Notes: generated by a model from the sequence alone, not told the origin. Positions 53,365-63,346 are shown, counted from the first letter of the stretch. The stretch: DNA of 64,000 nucleotides from Pseudomonas koreensis (GCF_025447595.1 NZ_JAOEJU010000003.1:124001-188000); one strand, 5' to 3'. Numbers and translations are program-made.

Positions 53365-53673
53365 ATGAAAACCCTCATCGCAACCCTCACCCTCGCAACC
53401 GTCATGCTGACCGGTTGTGCTACCCCAAAACAATGGGAAGCCACCGGCGGCAGCAAGACCGACGGTGTTGTCCAGGTCTCCTATGAACTGGGCCAGTTCG
53501 AGAGCGGGCAGACCTCCGCCGCCCAAGGGTTGGCCACTGCTGAAGGCCGTTGCAAGGTCTGGGGTTACAAGAGCGCCGAAGTGTCGGGCTCGGAGAAAAA
53601 CATCTGCCGCACGATGGGTCAGTACAACTGCCTGCAAACCACCATCACGCAAGACTATCTGTGTAAGCGCTGA
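53365..53673 (+). CDS. YecR-like lipoprotein
   Basis: 102 residues with a lipobox (TVMLTGCATP, Cys about residue 18). Mature part WEATGGSKTDGVVQVSYELGQFE and four further Cys (RCKVWGY, NICRTMGQYNCLQ, YLCKR) match the YecR-like lipoprotein family. Function unknown. Its 3' end overlaps the convergent kinase gene by 29 bases. Confidence 0.8.
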   Translation: MKTLIATLTLATVMLTGCATPKQWEATGGSKTDGVVQVSYELGQFESGQTSAAQGLATAEGRCKVWGYKSAEVSGSEKNICRTMGQYNCLQTTITQDYLCKR

Positions 53674-55282
53674 CCACTTCGGTCTGCCGGTCGCGCAGCG
53701 CACGCAAGGTCGCGCGCAGCTCGGCTGGCCGTACCGGCTTGGACAGAATGGCAATCTGGCGGTCATGCAGGGCCGCCTGGATTTTTTCGATGTCATGGCC
53801 GGTGATGATCATGGCCGGCACCGCATAACCCCGCTGACGACGAACTTCATCGATGCACTCGATGCCGGTGCTGTGCGAACCGAGGTCATAGTCGGCAACG
53901 ATGATGTCGCAGTCCGTGACCAGATCATGCCCGCTGAGTTCGGCCTGCACGATGCAACCCCAGCGCTCGAGCAACGCAGAAGTTGCCAGCAGAACGTTAC
54001 GGTCATCCTCCACCAGACACACCTTCAACCCGGTCAGCAAACCGACTTGCCGAGCCTCCTCACGATTGACCGGCATTTGCGGCGATGCCAGCGGCAGCCC
54101 ATACAAGGTCACCGCCGTGCCATGTCCCAGCCGTGAGCGGATCGCAACGTCGACACCGATCAACTGCCCCAGACGCCTGACAATCGACAGCCCCAAGCCC
54201 ACGCCTTCAACGTCCTTGTCGCGCAGCTGGCGAACCCGATAAAACTCCTCGAACACCTTGGGCAAATGCTCTTCGGCGATCCCGTTGCCGCGGTCATAGA
54301 TCGCGATGGCCAACCCCGCGCCGCGCTTGCGCACACCGATCAGCACCGGCCGCTGGGCGCCATACTTGAAGCAATTGGAGAGCACGTTCTGCACCATGGT
54401 TGCCAGCAGGGCCGGATCGGTGCGCACCCAGTATTCGCACGGCCGCAAGCGCAACTCTACCCCGGCCCAGCGAGCGGCCTCGGCGTTCTGACGGATCAGG
54501 TCCGTCAGCCACTTACCCAGTTCCAGTGTCTGCAATCGGGGCAGAATCCGTCCGTTATCCAGGGTGTAAAGGTCCAGAATCGAGCGAAACAACTGCGAGA
54601 CGTTCAACAGCGAACGGTCGATGCTGTCCACCAGCCGCCGCTCCTCCTCACCCAGCCGCGACTCGCGCAGACATGCGGTAAACAATCCGATGGAGTGAAT
54701 CGGCTGACGCAGGTCATGGCTTGCCTGAGCCAGGAACCGGGATTTTTCAAGATTGGCGGCCACCGCCTCTTCCGAGGCCTTGCGCGTGCGCTCCAGCAAA
54801 AGATGCGCGTAAAACGGAATCACCGTGCTGGTGATCATCAGCATCAGCACCATGAACGGTTGCGCCTGCCAGTACGGCGTCAACCGATAGACCGCCAAAA
54901 GCGCCAGCAACGCCAGTGCCGTGGCAATCGCCAGGTAGCGCGAACCGTAGCGCATACCGTTGCCGAGATTGACCCAGACCATCACCGCGTAGAGTGGTAA
55001 TGCGGCCTCACCGCCGACCACCATCCCGAAGCACGTCCCGGTGTAATCGTGGACCATGCCGAAAATCCGTCGCGCAGGGTAATGCCCCGGCCAGCGCACG
55101 ATGGCCTGACGCAACCCGATCGAGGCCAGCAAAAACAGGAAGATGTAAACAACCACCGGCAGGTAGGTATCGAAACGCTGGCCGGGCAGAAACCCGAGGA
55201 CGCTGATGTAAACCACCGCGATACTGGCGATGATGATGCGCAGATTGGCCTGATCGAGTTCGGTGTTTTTCTCGAACTTCAT
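53645..55282 (-). CDS. Hybrid sensor histidine kinase/response regulator
   Basis: 545 residues: five or six membrane helices (about 15-165), a short coiled coil, HisKA with the phosphorylated His in ASHDLRQPIHS (about residue 190), HATPase (about 295-400, with QNVLSNCFKYG and GVGLGLSIVRRLG), then a receiver domain (about 425-540) with the acceptor Asp in IVADYDLGS (about 464). The ATG at 55282 (MKFEKNTELDQ) is preferred to the open frame at 55360. Divergent from the LuxR-type regulator, which is the natural partner. Confidence 0.88.
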   Translation of the reverse strand: MKFEKNTELDQANLRIIIASIAVVYISVLGFLPGQRFDTYLPVVVYIFLFLLASIGLRQAIVRWPGHYPARRIFGMVHDYTGTCFGMVVGGEAALPLYAVMVWVNLGNGMRYGSRYLAIATALALLALLAVYRLTPYWQAQPFMVLMLMITSTVIPFYAHLLLERTRKASEEAVAANLEKSRFLAQASHDLRQPIHSIGLFTACLRESRLGEEERRLVDSIDRSLLNVSQLFRSILDLYTLDNGRILPRLQTLELGKWLTDLIRQNAEAARWAGVELRLRPCEYWVRTDPALLATMVQNVLSNCFKYGAQRPVLIGVRKRGAGLAIAIYDRGNGIAEEHLPKVFEEFYRVRQLRDKDVEGVGLGLSIVRRLGQLIGVDVAIRSRLGHGTAVTLYGLPLASPQMPVNREEARQVGLLTGLKVCLVEDDRNVLLATSALLERWGCIVQAELSGHDLVTDCDIIVADYDLGSHSTGIECIDEVRRQRGYAVPAMIITGHDIEKIQAALHDRQIAILSKPVRPAELRATLRALRDRQTEVVSAYTDSLA

Positions 55283-55395
55283 GGTGGAACGTCCTTGTGC
55301 GGTGGTCGTCATATTCAGCACGAACAACAGGCAATGCCTTCGCCCGGTGCTAAGGTGCATGCCTTGAGAATGCCTGACCCAGGGAGGGTTCGACC

Positions 55396-55998
55396 ATGAC
55401 GTGCCGAATCATCATAGCCGACGATCACCCAATGTTTCGCGAGGCGATGCTGCGGACCGTTCAGCGTCTGCTGCCTGAGGCGTGCGTCGATGAGGCGGGC
55501 GATCTCGACGCCGTACTCGCACTGCTGACCGGTGAAGAGCCGGACACACTGATTCTGGATTTGCGCTTTCCCGGACTGACGTGCGTCAGCCAGCTCACCG
55601 GGTTGCGACAGCGCCTGCCGCGAACCACCCTGATCGTGGTTTCGATGGTCGATGACGAGGCGCTGATCAGTGAAGTCATGGCGGCTGGCATCGATGGTTT
55701 TATCGGCAAGAACATCGCGCCGGACGAGATCGGACAGGCCATTCTGGCCATCCGTGAAGGTGAGGTGCTGGTCAGGTTTACGCCGTCAGGCCTGTTGCCG
55801 CTGGAGTCGGGCACCACCCTCACCCCGCGCCAGCAGGATGTCCTGCGGCTGATCGCACAAGGCAAGACCAATAAGGAAATCGCCCGTGAACTGGATATTT
55901 CGCCGTTCACGGTGCGGATTCATGTGTCGTCGTTGCTGCGTACGTTGAATGTGCCGTCGCGAGCGGCGGCGGCAGTCAAGTATTCAGGCGTGGGATAG
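55396..55998 (+). CDS. LuxR-type response regulator (NarL family)
   Basis: 200 residues. Receiver domain with DD near the N-terminus (IIADDHP) and the phospho-Asp in LILDLRFPG (about residue 55); C-terminal LuxR helix-turn-helix (about 135-200, [20 protein letters not shown]). Expected to be phosphorylated by the divergent hybrid kinase. Target unknown. Confidence 0.92.
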   Translation: MTCRIIIADDHPMFREAMLRTVQRLLPEACVDEAGDLDAVLALLTGEEPDTLILDLRFPGLTCVSQLTGLRQRLPRTTLIVVSMVDDEALISEVMAAGIDGFIGKNIAPDEIGQAILAIREGEVLVRFTPSGLLPLESGTTLTPRQQDVLRLIAQGKTNKEIARELDISPFTVRIHVSSLLRTLNVPSRAAAAVKYSGVG

Positions 55999-56013
55999 CT
56001 CGCAAAATCGGGA

Positions 56014-57012
56014 TCAAGGATCAACCTGGGCCATCAGTTCAGGCACCGATTCCTGCCGCTTCGCATACCGCTGCGCCAGCACCGCGCAGACCATCAACTG
56101 AATCTGATGGAACAGCATCAGCGGCAGAATCAGCACGCCAATCGTGCTGCCGGCAAACAACACCTGCGCCATCGGCACACCGGTGGCCAGACTCTTTTTC
56201 GAGCCGCAGAACAGAATGGTGATGCGGTCTTCCAGATTGAAACCGAACAGTTTGCCCAGCAGCGTGGACGCCAGCAGCACCAGCGCCAGCAGGATGCAGC
56301 AAACCACCACCAGCCCCAGCAGTTCGATCACCGGGATCTGGTGCCAGATGCCCTCGTTAACCGCCTCGCTGAACGCACCGTAGACCACCAGCAGAATCGA
56401 GCCCTGATCGACGAATTTCAGCCAGTTCTTGTTGCGACCGACCCACGCGCCGATCCAGCGACGGGCGATCTGACCGGCAATGAACGGCAGCAGCAATTGC
56501 ACGCTGATTTTCACGATCGCGTCGAGGGTCGAGCCGCCGTCGCCGTGGACGTTGAGCAGCAGCGTCACCAGCAGCGGCGTGAGGAAAATCCCGAACAGAC
56601 TGGACGCAGCCGCACTGCAGATCGCCGCCGGAATATTGCCCCGTGCCAACGAAGTGAAGGCGATCGCCGACTGCACCGTGGCCGGCAGCGCGCACAGGTA
56701 AAGCATGCCCATGTACAGCTGATCGCCGATCAGCGGCGACAACAGCGGCTTGAGCGCCAGTCCCAACAGCGGGAACAGGACAAACGTCAGGCCGAACACC
56801 AGCAAATGCAGGCGCCAGTGGCCGGCGCCGGCGATGATCGACTCGCGCGAGAGCTTGGCGCCGTGCAGGAAAAACAGCAGCGCGATGGCGATATTGGTCA
56901 GCCAGCCGAAGCCGACTGCGACCTGACCGCTGGCGGGCAGGAAGCTGGCCAGCAGCACCACACCGACCAGGGTCAGGGTGAAGTTATCGGGCAAAAATCG
57001 TGGGCGCGTCAT
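56014..57012 (-). CDS. SBF-like (bile acid:sodium symporter-type) transporter
   Basis: 332 residues, about ten membrane helices, with the SBF-like family segments FFLHGAKLSRESI, LCALPATVQSAIAFTSLARGN and FCGSKKSLATGVPMAQV. This group, related to the bacterial ASBT-type fold, carries organic anions by Na symport; the substrate is unknown. Divergent from the AraC regulator at 57098, which may control it. Confidence 0.9.
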   Translation of the reverse strand: MTRPRFLPDNFTLTLVGVVLLASFLPASGQVAVGFGWLTNIAIALLFFLHGAKLSRESIIAGAGHWRLHLLVFGLTFVLFPLLGLALKPLLSPLIGDQLYMGMLYLCALPATVQSAIAFTSLARGNIPAAICSAAASSLFGIFLTPLLVTLLLNVHGDGGSTLDAIVKISVQLLLPFIAGQIARRWIGAWVGRNKNWLKFVDQGSILLVVYGAFSEAVNEGIWHQIPVIELLGLVVVCCILLALVLLASTLLGKLFGFNLEDRITILFCGSKKSLATGVPMAQVLFAGSTIGVLILPLMLFHQIQLMVCAVLAQRYAKRQESVPELMAQVDP

Positions 57013-57097
57013 GGTTTGCTCATCCGGGGGGTTGCCAGTACGTGGAAGCGACTCTAACGTGACTGGAAATTACCGACTAACGCCGAAGAACCCACAG

Positions 57098-57886
57098 ATG
57101 CCGCCAAAAAGACACGACAAGAGCGTCAGACGCAGCATTCCCGGGCTGCCCAGCCTGCCGCGTCCGCTGTACGGGCGCACCGAATCGCTGCCCAATCGCG
57201 CGCTGACCCGCCGTCACAGTCATCCGTGGGTGCAGTTGTCCTACGCGATCCAGGGCGTGCTCGAAGTACAGACCGCCGTCGGTCGTTTCGTGGCCCCGCC
57301 GGAGCGGGCGGTGTGGATTCCGGCGGGCGTGCCGCATCGGGTATTCAGTTCGCCGCACACCGAAATGCGCAGTCTGTACATCGATTGCAGCGTCGCCAAC
57401 TGGGCACCGGAGCGTTGCCATGTGCTCGGAGTCAGTGATCTTTTGCGAGAGCTGATTCGGGCCTTCAGTCAGATTCCTGTCGAATATGACCAGAGCGGTC
57501 CGCACGGACGTCTGGCGCAGGTAATCCTCGATCAGTTGGCCGATGCCCCGACCATCGATCTGATGCTGCCACTGCCGCAGGACAGTCGCTTGCGCCAGAT
57601 CTATCAGAGTCTGGAGCAACATCCGGAACAGCAGACCACCCTGGCGCACTGGAGTGAAAAATTCGGCGTGACCGAGAAAACTCTGACTAGGCTGTTCCTG
57701 CGCGACACCGGCTTGACCTTCCGCACCTGGCGCCAGCGCTTGCGTCTACTGGGTGCGCTGACACCGCTGGAACGCGGCGAACGCGTCACCGACGTGGCTT
57801 TGGCCTGTGGTTATGACTCGACGTCGGCGTTTATCGCGGCGTTTCGCCAACAGTTCGGCGAGACACCGGGGGAGTTTTTCCGATGA
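57098..57886 (+). CDS. AraC-family regulator
   Basis: 262 residues. An N-terminal cupin-like sensor (RRHSHPWVQLSYAIQGVLEV and WIPAGVPHRV) and a C-terminal double helix-turn-helix (about 160-262, WSEKFGVTEKTLTRLFLRDTG, then VTDVALACGYDSTSAFIAAFR). The ATG at 57098 (MPPKRHDKSV) suits the family N-terminus; the frame is open from 56978. Divergent from the SBF-like gene. No signal for a particular inducer. Confidence 0.88.
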   Translation: MPPKRHDKSVRRSIPGLPSLPRPLYGRTESLPNRALTRRHSHPWVQLSYAIQGVLEVQTAVGRFVAPPERAVWIPAGVPHRVFSSPHTEMRSLYIDCSVANWAPERCHVLGVSDLLRELIRAFSQIPVEYDQSGPHGRLAQVILDQLADAPTIDLMLPLPQDSRLRQIYQSLEQHPEQQTTLAHWSEKFGVTEKTLTRLFLRDTGLTFRTWRQRLRLLGALTPLERGERVTDVALACGYDSTSAFIAAFRQQFGETPGEFFR

Positions 57887-58024
57887 AATTAACCGATATT
57901 TATCGACTTTATACATGCCATTGGGCAAATTTCAGGGTAGAGTTTCGCCCATCAAGAATCTTTGACATCTTTCGACGATAACAATGATCAACCACCCTTT
58001 AGCGAACCTGTCGGCGGTAACAGC

Positions 58025-59737
58025 ATGATCGAAGTCACTGAAGTTTCCATTGCCCAATTGCGCGCGGCGCTCGAATCCGGCCAGACCACGGCGGTTGAAC
58101 TGGTCCAGGCCTACCAGGCGCGCATCGACGCCTTTGACGGCCCGGACACCGCCACTGCCTTGAACGCAGTGATCGTGCGCAACCCTGAAGCGCTGAAAGA
58201 AGCGCAGGCCTCCGATGCCCGTCGCGCCAAGGGCGAAACCCTTGGTCCGCTGGACGGCATCCCCTACACCGCCAAGGACAGCTATCTGGTCAAAGGCCTG
58301 ACCGCCGCGTCCGGCAGCCCGGCCTTCGCCGATCTCGTCGCCCAGCGCGACGCGTTCACCATCGAACGCCTGCGTGCTGGCGGTGCGATCTGCCTGGGCA
58401 AGACCAACATGCCGCCTATGGCCAATGGCGGGATGCAGCGTGGCGTCTATGGCCGCGCCGAAAGCCCGTACAACGCTGATTACCTGACCGCGCCGTTTGC
58501 TTCCGGCTCGTCGAACGGTGCCGGTACCGCCACCGCTGCCAGCTTCTCGGCATTCGGTCTGGCGGAAGAAACCTGGTCGAGCGGTCGCGGCCCTGCGTCG
58601 AACAACGGCCTGTGCGCCTACACGCCGTCGCGCGGGGTGATTTCGGTACGCGGCAACTGGCCGCTGACGCCGACCATGGACGTGGTGGTGCCTTACGCGC
58701 GCACCATGGCCGACCTGCTGGAAGTGCTCGACGTGGTGGTTGCCGAAGACGCCGACACCCGTGGTGACCTGTGGCGCCTGCAACCGTGGGTGCCGATCCC
58801 GAGCGTCGCCTCGGTGCGCCCTGCTTCCTATCTTGAACTCGCCGTGAAAAGTGATGCGCTGGCCGGCAAACGCCTGGGCGTGCCGCGCATGTACATCAAC
58901 GCCGACCCTGAAGCCGGCACCAGCGACGAGCCGGGCATCGGCGGCCCGACCGGGCAACGCATCAACACCCGCCCTTCGGTGATCGATCTGTGGAAACAGG
59001 CGCGTCAGGCCCTCGAAGCCGCCGGCGCCGAAGTGATCGAAGTGGATTTCCCGCTGGTCTCCAACTGCGAAGGCGATCGTCCGGGCGCGCCGACCGTGTT
59101 CAATCGCGGCATCGTCTCCAAAGAGTTCATGCACCACGAACTGTGGGACCTGTCGGCCTGGGCCTTCGATGATTTCCTGCGCGCCAACGGCGACCCGAAA
59201 CTCAACCGTCTGGCAGACGTCGACGGGCCGAAAATCTTTCCGCACGACCCGGGCACGCTGCCCAACCGTGAAGGCGACCTCGCCGCCGGCATGGACGAAT
59301 ACGTGCGCATGGCCGAACGCGGCATCACCCCGTGGGATCAGATCCCGACGCTGCCAGACGGCCTGCGCGGCCTGGAGAAGACCCGCAAGCTCGACCTCGA
59401 AGACTGGATGGATCGCCTCGGGCTCGACGCCGTTCTTTTTCCAACCAACGCCGACGTGGGCCCGGCCGACGCCGACGTCAACCCGGTCTCGGCGGACATC
59501 GCCTGGAGCAACGGCATCTGGGTCGCCAACGGCAACCTCGCGATCCGCCACCTCGGCGTGCCGACCGTCACCGTGCCGATGGGCGTGATGGCCGACATCG
59601 GCATGCCGGTGGGGCTGACGTTTGCAGGGCGGGCCTATGACGATTCGACGTTGCTGCGCCTGGCGGCGGCGTTCGAGGCGACCGGTTCGAAACGACTGGT
59701 GCCGCCACGCACGCCAGCACTGGCGGCAGGCAAGTAA
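58025..59737 (+). CDS. Amidase (amidase signature family)
   Basis: 570 residues, with the Ser-Ser-Lys triad of the amidase signature: Lys in YTAKDSY (about residue 81), and the Gly/Ser-rich signature ASGSSNGAGTATAAS (about 158-172). It hydrolyses an amide to the acid and ammonia; the exact substrate is unknown. An insertion between about residues 255 and 330 makes it longer than the commonest 450-500 residue members. I start at the ATG 58025 (MIEVTEVSI); a TTG-initiated extension to 57962 is possible. Confidence 0.88.
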   Translation: MIEVTEVSIAQLRAALESGQTTAVELVQAYQARIDAFDGPDTATALNAVIVRNPEALKEAQASDARRAKGETLGPLDGIPYTAKDSYLVKGLTAASGSPAFADLVAQRDAFTIERLRAGGAICLGKTNMPPMANGGMQRGVYGRAESPYNADYLTAPFASGSSNGAGTATAASFSAFGLAEETWSSGRGPASNNGLCAYTPSRGVISVRGNWPLTPTMDVVVPYARTMADLLEVLDVVVAEDADTRGDLWRLQPWVPIPSVASVRPASYLELAVKSDALAGKRLGVPRMYINADPEAGTSDEPGIGGPTGQRINTRPSVIDLWKQARQALEAAGAEVIEVDFPLVSNCEGDRPGAPTVFNRGIVSKEFMHHELWDLSAWAFDDFLRANGDPKLNRLADVDGPKIFPHDPGTLPNREGDLAAGMDEYVRMAERGITPWDQIPTLPDGLRGLEKTRKLDLEDWMDRLGLDAVLFPTNADVGPADADVNPVSADIAWSNGIWVANGNLAIRHLGVPTVTVPMGVMADIGMPVGLTFAGRAYDDSTLLRLAAAFEATGSKRLVPPRTPALAAGK

Positions 59738-59743
59738 ATGCAG

Positions 59744-59776
59744 AACGGCGGGATCATTCGATCCCGCCGTTTTTTA
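59744..59776. terminator. Bidirectional Rho-independent terminator
   Basis: AACGGCGGGAT-CATTCG-ATCCCGCCGTT stem, with TTTTTT on the plus strand. It ends the amidase and overlaps the end of the convergent Dyp peroxidase gene. Confidence 0.85.
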
Positions 59777-60757
59777 TCGTTCTGCCAGTTCTTCCAATAA
59801 GTCCGCCGAAGGCACGAAAAACAAACTGCCCGTGACTGCCGTGCTGAAGTCCAGCAACCGGTCGTAGTTGCCCGGCGGCTTGCCGACAAACATGTTCTCC
59901 AGCATCTGCTCCAGCGGCTCCGGCGAACGCGCGTAGCCAATGAAATAAGTGCCGAACTCGCCCGCGCCGGGCCGGCCGAACGGCATGTTGTCGCGCAGGA
60001 TTTTCACCTCTTCGCCGTCCTTGGTGATGGTCGTCAGCGCGCTGTGGGAATTGCTCGGCTTGACCGCGTCGTCCAGCTCGATATCGGACAGCTTGGTGCG
60101 CCCGATCACCCGCTCCTGCGCTTCGACCGGCAATTCGTTCCACGCCTTCATGTTGTGCAGGTACTTCTGCACCAGCACATAACTGCCGCCACTGAACGGC
60201 TGATCTTCATCGCCCACGAGGGTGAAATGCTCGGCTTTGCGACCGACCGGATTTTCCGTGCCGTCGACAAATCCGATGATGCTGCGCATGTCGAAATAGC
60301 GAAAACCCTGCACCTCGTCGGTCACCGTCACAGCGCCTTCCAGCGCCGACATCAACTGCGTCGCCAGTTCGAAACACAGGTCCATCTGATCGGCCCGAAT
60401 GTGCAGCAGCAGGTCGCCAGGCGTGGAAACGGCGCGCCGCCCTTCTACGCCGAACTCGCGAAAATCATGCAGGGACGCCGGTCGCGGACTGCCAAACAGA
60501 CGATCCCAGGCGCTGGAAGAAAACCCGCAAACGCAGGACAAGTTTCCAGAAGGGACGCGCTTGCCGACCGAACGTGTCAGGCCGGCGATATCGGCGCACC
60601 AGCCGCGGACTTTTTCGGCGGCCTCGGCCTCGGCGTTAAGGGTCGCCACGATGAATATGGCGGCGCTGGTGATCGGGCTGCAGACGGCTTGAGGATCTGG
60701 CGTGTCGATGATCGTAGCTCCCGGTGTGGTGGACTGACTCGACAGCGAGGTTAGCAA
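59774..60757 (-). CDS. Dye-decolourising (Dyp-type) peroxidase
   Basis: 327 residues. The Dyp signature GFVDGTENPVG (about 161-171) contains the distal Asp, and a later His in the SNSHSALTT segment (about 240) is the probable proximal haem ligand; an Arg follows further on. Two ferredoxin-like domains are expected. No signal peptide, so cytosolic or encapsulin-linked, though no encapsulin gene is near. The first codon found is TTG at 60757 without a clear Shine-Dalgarno, so the start is uncertain. Confidence 0.85.
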   Translation of the reverse strand: MLTSLSSQSTTPGATIIDTPDPQAVCSPITSAAIFIVATLNAEAEAAEKVRGWCADIAGLTRSVGKRVPSGNLSCVCGFSSSAWDRLFGSPRPASLHDFREFGVEGRRAVSTPGDLLLHIRADQMDLCFELATQLMSALEGAVTVTDEVQGFRYFDMRSIIGFVDGTENPVGRKAEHFTLVGDEDQPFSGGSYVLVQKYLHNMKAWNELPVEAQERVIGRTKLSDIELDDAVKPSNSHSALTTITKDGEEVKILRDNMPFGRPGAGEFGTYFIGYARSPEPLEQMLENMFVGKPPGNYDRLLDFSTAVTGSLFFVPSADLLEELAER

Positions 60758-60916
60758 AGAAGTGTTGAATGAAGTATTACCCGCGCCCTGCCCATGTCGT
60801 CCGACACTTCGCTATTAACGAACAATACCCACGAAATAAACGATTTTTCTTTGTCGGAAGGCTCCTACTAGCATGGCCCCGTCTACCCCGAAAAACATAA
60901 AGACAGGGAGAACGGC

Positions 60917-61906
60917 ATGCACCCCATCAACATCGGCGAACCCTGGATGTGGGTCGCCTTCATCGTTTTTGTCCTCGCCATGCTGGCCGTCGACCTGTTT
61001 GTCTTCGGCGGACGCAAGGCGCATCGGGTCTCGGTACGTGAAGCCTCATCCTGGGTGATCGCCTGGTGCATGCTGGCGATGGTCTTCGCCGGGTTGCTCT
61101 GGTGGTATCTGAACGGCGAATTCGGTCCCGAAATCGCCAAGGTCAAGACGCTGGAATTCCTCACCGGCTATCTGATCGAGCAGTCGCTGTCGATCGACAA
61201 CATGTTCGTCTTCGTGATGATTTTCAGCTACTTCGCCGTACCGCCTGAGTTGCAGCGCCGGGTGCTGCTGTACGGCGTGCTGGGGGCGATCGTGATGCGC
61301 GCGGCGATGATCTTCGCCGGGGTGTGGCTGGTGTCGCAGTTCACGTGGCTGCTGTATGTGTTCGGCGTGTTCCTGATCATCACCGGGATCAAGATGCTGA
61401 TGTTCGCCGAGCAGCAACCGGACCTCGATAACAACCCACTATTGCGCTGGGTGCGGGGGCATTTGCGGATCACCAACGGTTTTCACGGCGAGCGTTTTTT
61501 TGTGCTGCAGAACGGTGTGCGCTGGGCTACCCCGATGTTTCTGGTGCTGGTGCTGATCGAGGCCAGCGACCTGATGTTCGCGGTCGACAGCATCCCGGCG
61601 ATCTTCGCGGTCACGACCGATCCGTTCATCATTTTCACCTCGAACATTTTCGCGATCATGGGTCTACGAGCGTTGTACTTTTTGCTGGCGGACATGGCCG
61701 ACCGTTTTCATCTGCTCAAGTACGGACTGGCGCTGGTGCTGGTGTTCATTGGCGGGAAGATGACAGTGATGCCGTGGTTTCACATGCCGGTGGAGTGGTC
61801 GCTGGCGATTGTCGGCGGGCTGATTCTGGCGTCGGTGTTGCTGAGTCTGATGCTGACGAAGGACAAGTCGCCCGGGAGCGAAACGCAGGAAGGTCAGGCG
61901 AAGTAA
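60917..61906 (+). CDS. TerC family integral membrane protein
   Basis: 329 residues with about eight or nine membrane helices. Family motifs: EQSLSIDNMFVFVMIF (about 88-103) and EASDLMFAVDSIPAIFAV (about 215-232), both with the conserved Asp residues. TerC proteins take part in manganese export and metal loading of exported enzymes, or in tellurite resistance. GGGAG lies seven bases before the ATG. I see no clear yybP-ykoY-type riboswitch in the 160-base leader. Confidence 0.92.
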   Translation: MHPINIGEPWMWVAFIVFVLAMLAVDLFVFGGRKAHRVSVREASSWVIAWCMLAMVFAGLLWWYLNGEFGPEIAKVKTLEFLTGYLIEQSLSIDNMFVFVMIFSYFAVPPELQRRVLLYGVLGAIVMRAAMIFAGVWLVSQFTWLLYVFGVFLIITGIKMLMFAEQQPDLDNNPLLRWVRGHLRITNGFHGERFFVLQNGVRWATPMFLVLVLIEASDLMFAVDSIPAIFAVTTDPFIIFTSNIFAIMGLRALYFLLADMADRFHLLKYGLALVLVFIGGKMTVMPWFHMPVEWSLAIVGGLILASVLLSLMLTKDKSPGSETQEGQAK

Positions 61907-61909
61907 AAT

Positions 61910-62001
61910 TTGTGGGAGCGAGCTTGCTCGCGAAGGCGTCATGTCAGCCAACTAATCTGTTGAATGACACAACGCTATCGCGAGCAAGCTCGCTCCCACA
62001 G
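61910..62001. repeat. REP pair (BIME) 8
   Basis: TGTGGGAGCGAGCTTGCTCG from 61911 and the inverted partner ending at 62000, between the convergent terC and substrate-binding protein genes. Confidence 0.9.
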
Positions 62002-62013
62002 TGATGTGAACTG

Positions 62014-63114
62014 CTACTTATCGGATTTGATGCTGGTCCATACCCGGGTCCGCACCCGCTCCAGTTTCTGTGGCAACGGTTGCACCACGTACAACTCCTT
62101 CAAGGCCTCGCTGGTCGGTGTCAGGTTTGGATTGTCTGTGATTTCCTTGTTGATCAGCGGCAACGAATCCTTGTTGGCATTCGGATAGCCAAGGAAATCA
62201 CTGATCGAAGCGATGACTTTAGGCTCGAGCAAGTTGTTGAGGAATTCGTGTGCCTCGTCGACGTTCTTCGCGCTCTTCGGAATGGCGAAGGTATCGAACC
62301 AGATCGGCGCGCCGCCCTTGGGCAAACGCCAGTCGACCACTACGCCGTTTTTCGCCTCTTTGGCACGGTTGCCGAACTGATAAAAGCTGCCGGAATAACC
62401 GATGGCCACGCAGATGTCGCCGTTGGCGATGTCGGTCATGTACTTGGCCGAGTTGAAGTAAGTCACGTAAGGACGAACCTTGAGCATCAGGTCCTTGGCT
62501 TTCTCATAGTCGGCCGGGTTCTGGCTGTTGGGGTCCAGGCCCAGGTAATGCAGGGCCAGCGGCAGGATTTCCGAAGGTGAATCAAGCATCGCCACGCCGC
62601 AGGATTTGAGCTTTTCCATGTTCTCGGGCTTGAACACCAGATCCCAACTGTCCACCGGCGCATTCTCGCCCAGCGCAGCCTTGACCTTGGCCGGATTGAA
62701 ACCGATCAGCACCGTGCCGACCATGTAAGGCACGCCGTACTGGTTGCCGGGATCGTTGGCATCGAGCAACTTGAGCAACGTCGGGTCCTGGTGACTCCAG
62801 TTCGGCAGTTTGGACTTGTCGAGTTTCTGGAACACACCGGCCTTGATCTGGGTTTCGAGGAACTGGTTCGACGGCACCACCAGGTCATAGCCAGAGTTAC
62901 CGGTGAGCAGCTTGGCTTCCAGGGATTCGTTGGTGTCGAAGGTGTCCCAGGTCACTTTGATGTTGCTTTTGGCGGCGAAGTCCTTGGGCACCGACGGCAG
63001 GATGTAATCCGCCCAGTTGTATACCCGCAGTTCGCGCTGCTCGGCCTGTACGGCGCTGGCCAGCAGCGTCAGCCCACATACAGTGGCGCCCAGAATGCGT
63101 TTCATCGTGACCAT
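62014..63114 (-). CDS. Periplasmic polyamine-binding protein (PotF/SpuD-like)
   Basis: 366 residues with a signal peptide (MKRILGATVCGLTLLASAVQ-A). Mature start LRVYNWADYILPSV and TFDTNESLEAKLLTGNSGYD, with VPSNQFLETQIKAG, are the PotF/SpuD/SpuE hallmarks for putrescine or spermidine. No permease or ATPase gene adjoins it in the window, so it may be an orphan receptor or feed a system elsewhere. I start at 63114 (GGGG ten bases upstream); a start at 63105 is also possible. Confidence 0.9.
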   Translation of the reverse strand: MVTMKRILGATVCGLTLLASAVQAEQRELRVYNWADYILPSVPKDFAAKSNIKVTWDTFDTNESLEAKLLTGNSGYDLVVPSNQFLETQIKAGVFQKLDKSKLPNWSHQDPTLLKLLDANDPGNQYGVPYMVGTVLIGFNPAKVKAALGENAPVDSWDLVFKPENMEKLKSCGVAMLDSPSEILPLALHYLGLDPNSQNPADYEKAKDLMLKVRPYVTYFNSAKYMTDIANGDICVAIGYSGSFYQFGNRAKEAKNGVVVDWRLPKGGAPIWFDTFAIPKSAKNVDEAHEFLNNLLEPKVIASISDFLGYPNANKDSLPLINKEITDNPNLTPTSEALKELYVVQPLPQKLERVRTRVWTSIKSDK

Positions 63115-63319
63115 GTTGTGTTTCCCCGAATGCAGCGTGAGTCGATGGTTTTTATGTTCTGTACACGGCAGCGGCTTGCAAATCAGCCAAGGGCAAGGAA
63201 GGTGCAGCATTTAGTTGTGACTTTGATTCTTGCTGACAGCGTAGACGCAGCACAGTAGACGACTGGCCAAAAGGGGATCGAAATGGCCAACTTGCGTGAC
63301 CGCCGGGATGCGGAAACAA

Positions 63320-63346
63320 CAATGCCCGGCGAAGTGCCGGGCATTG
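63320..63346. terminator. Hairpin between the NCS1 permease and the polyamine-binding gene
   Basis: CAATGCCCGGC-GAAGT-GCCGGGCATTG, perfect 11-bp arms, 20 bases after the stop of the permease gene on the minus strand, so most likely its terminator. Confidence 0.7.

Noticed and set aside
57932..59551. A 539-codon minus-strand frame opposite the amidase
   Set aside because: Shadow of the amidase gene, which carries the Ser-Ser-Lys signature in the forward frame.
60758..60916. A manganese (yybP-ykoY) riboswitch before the TerC gene
   Set aside because: Looked for because TerC-type genes are often under it. I could not find the conserved core or paired stems, so I do not call it.
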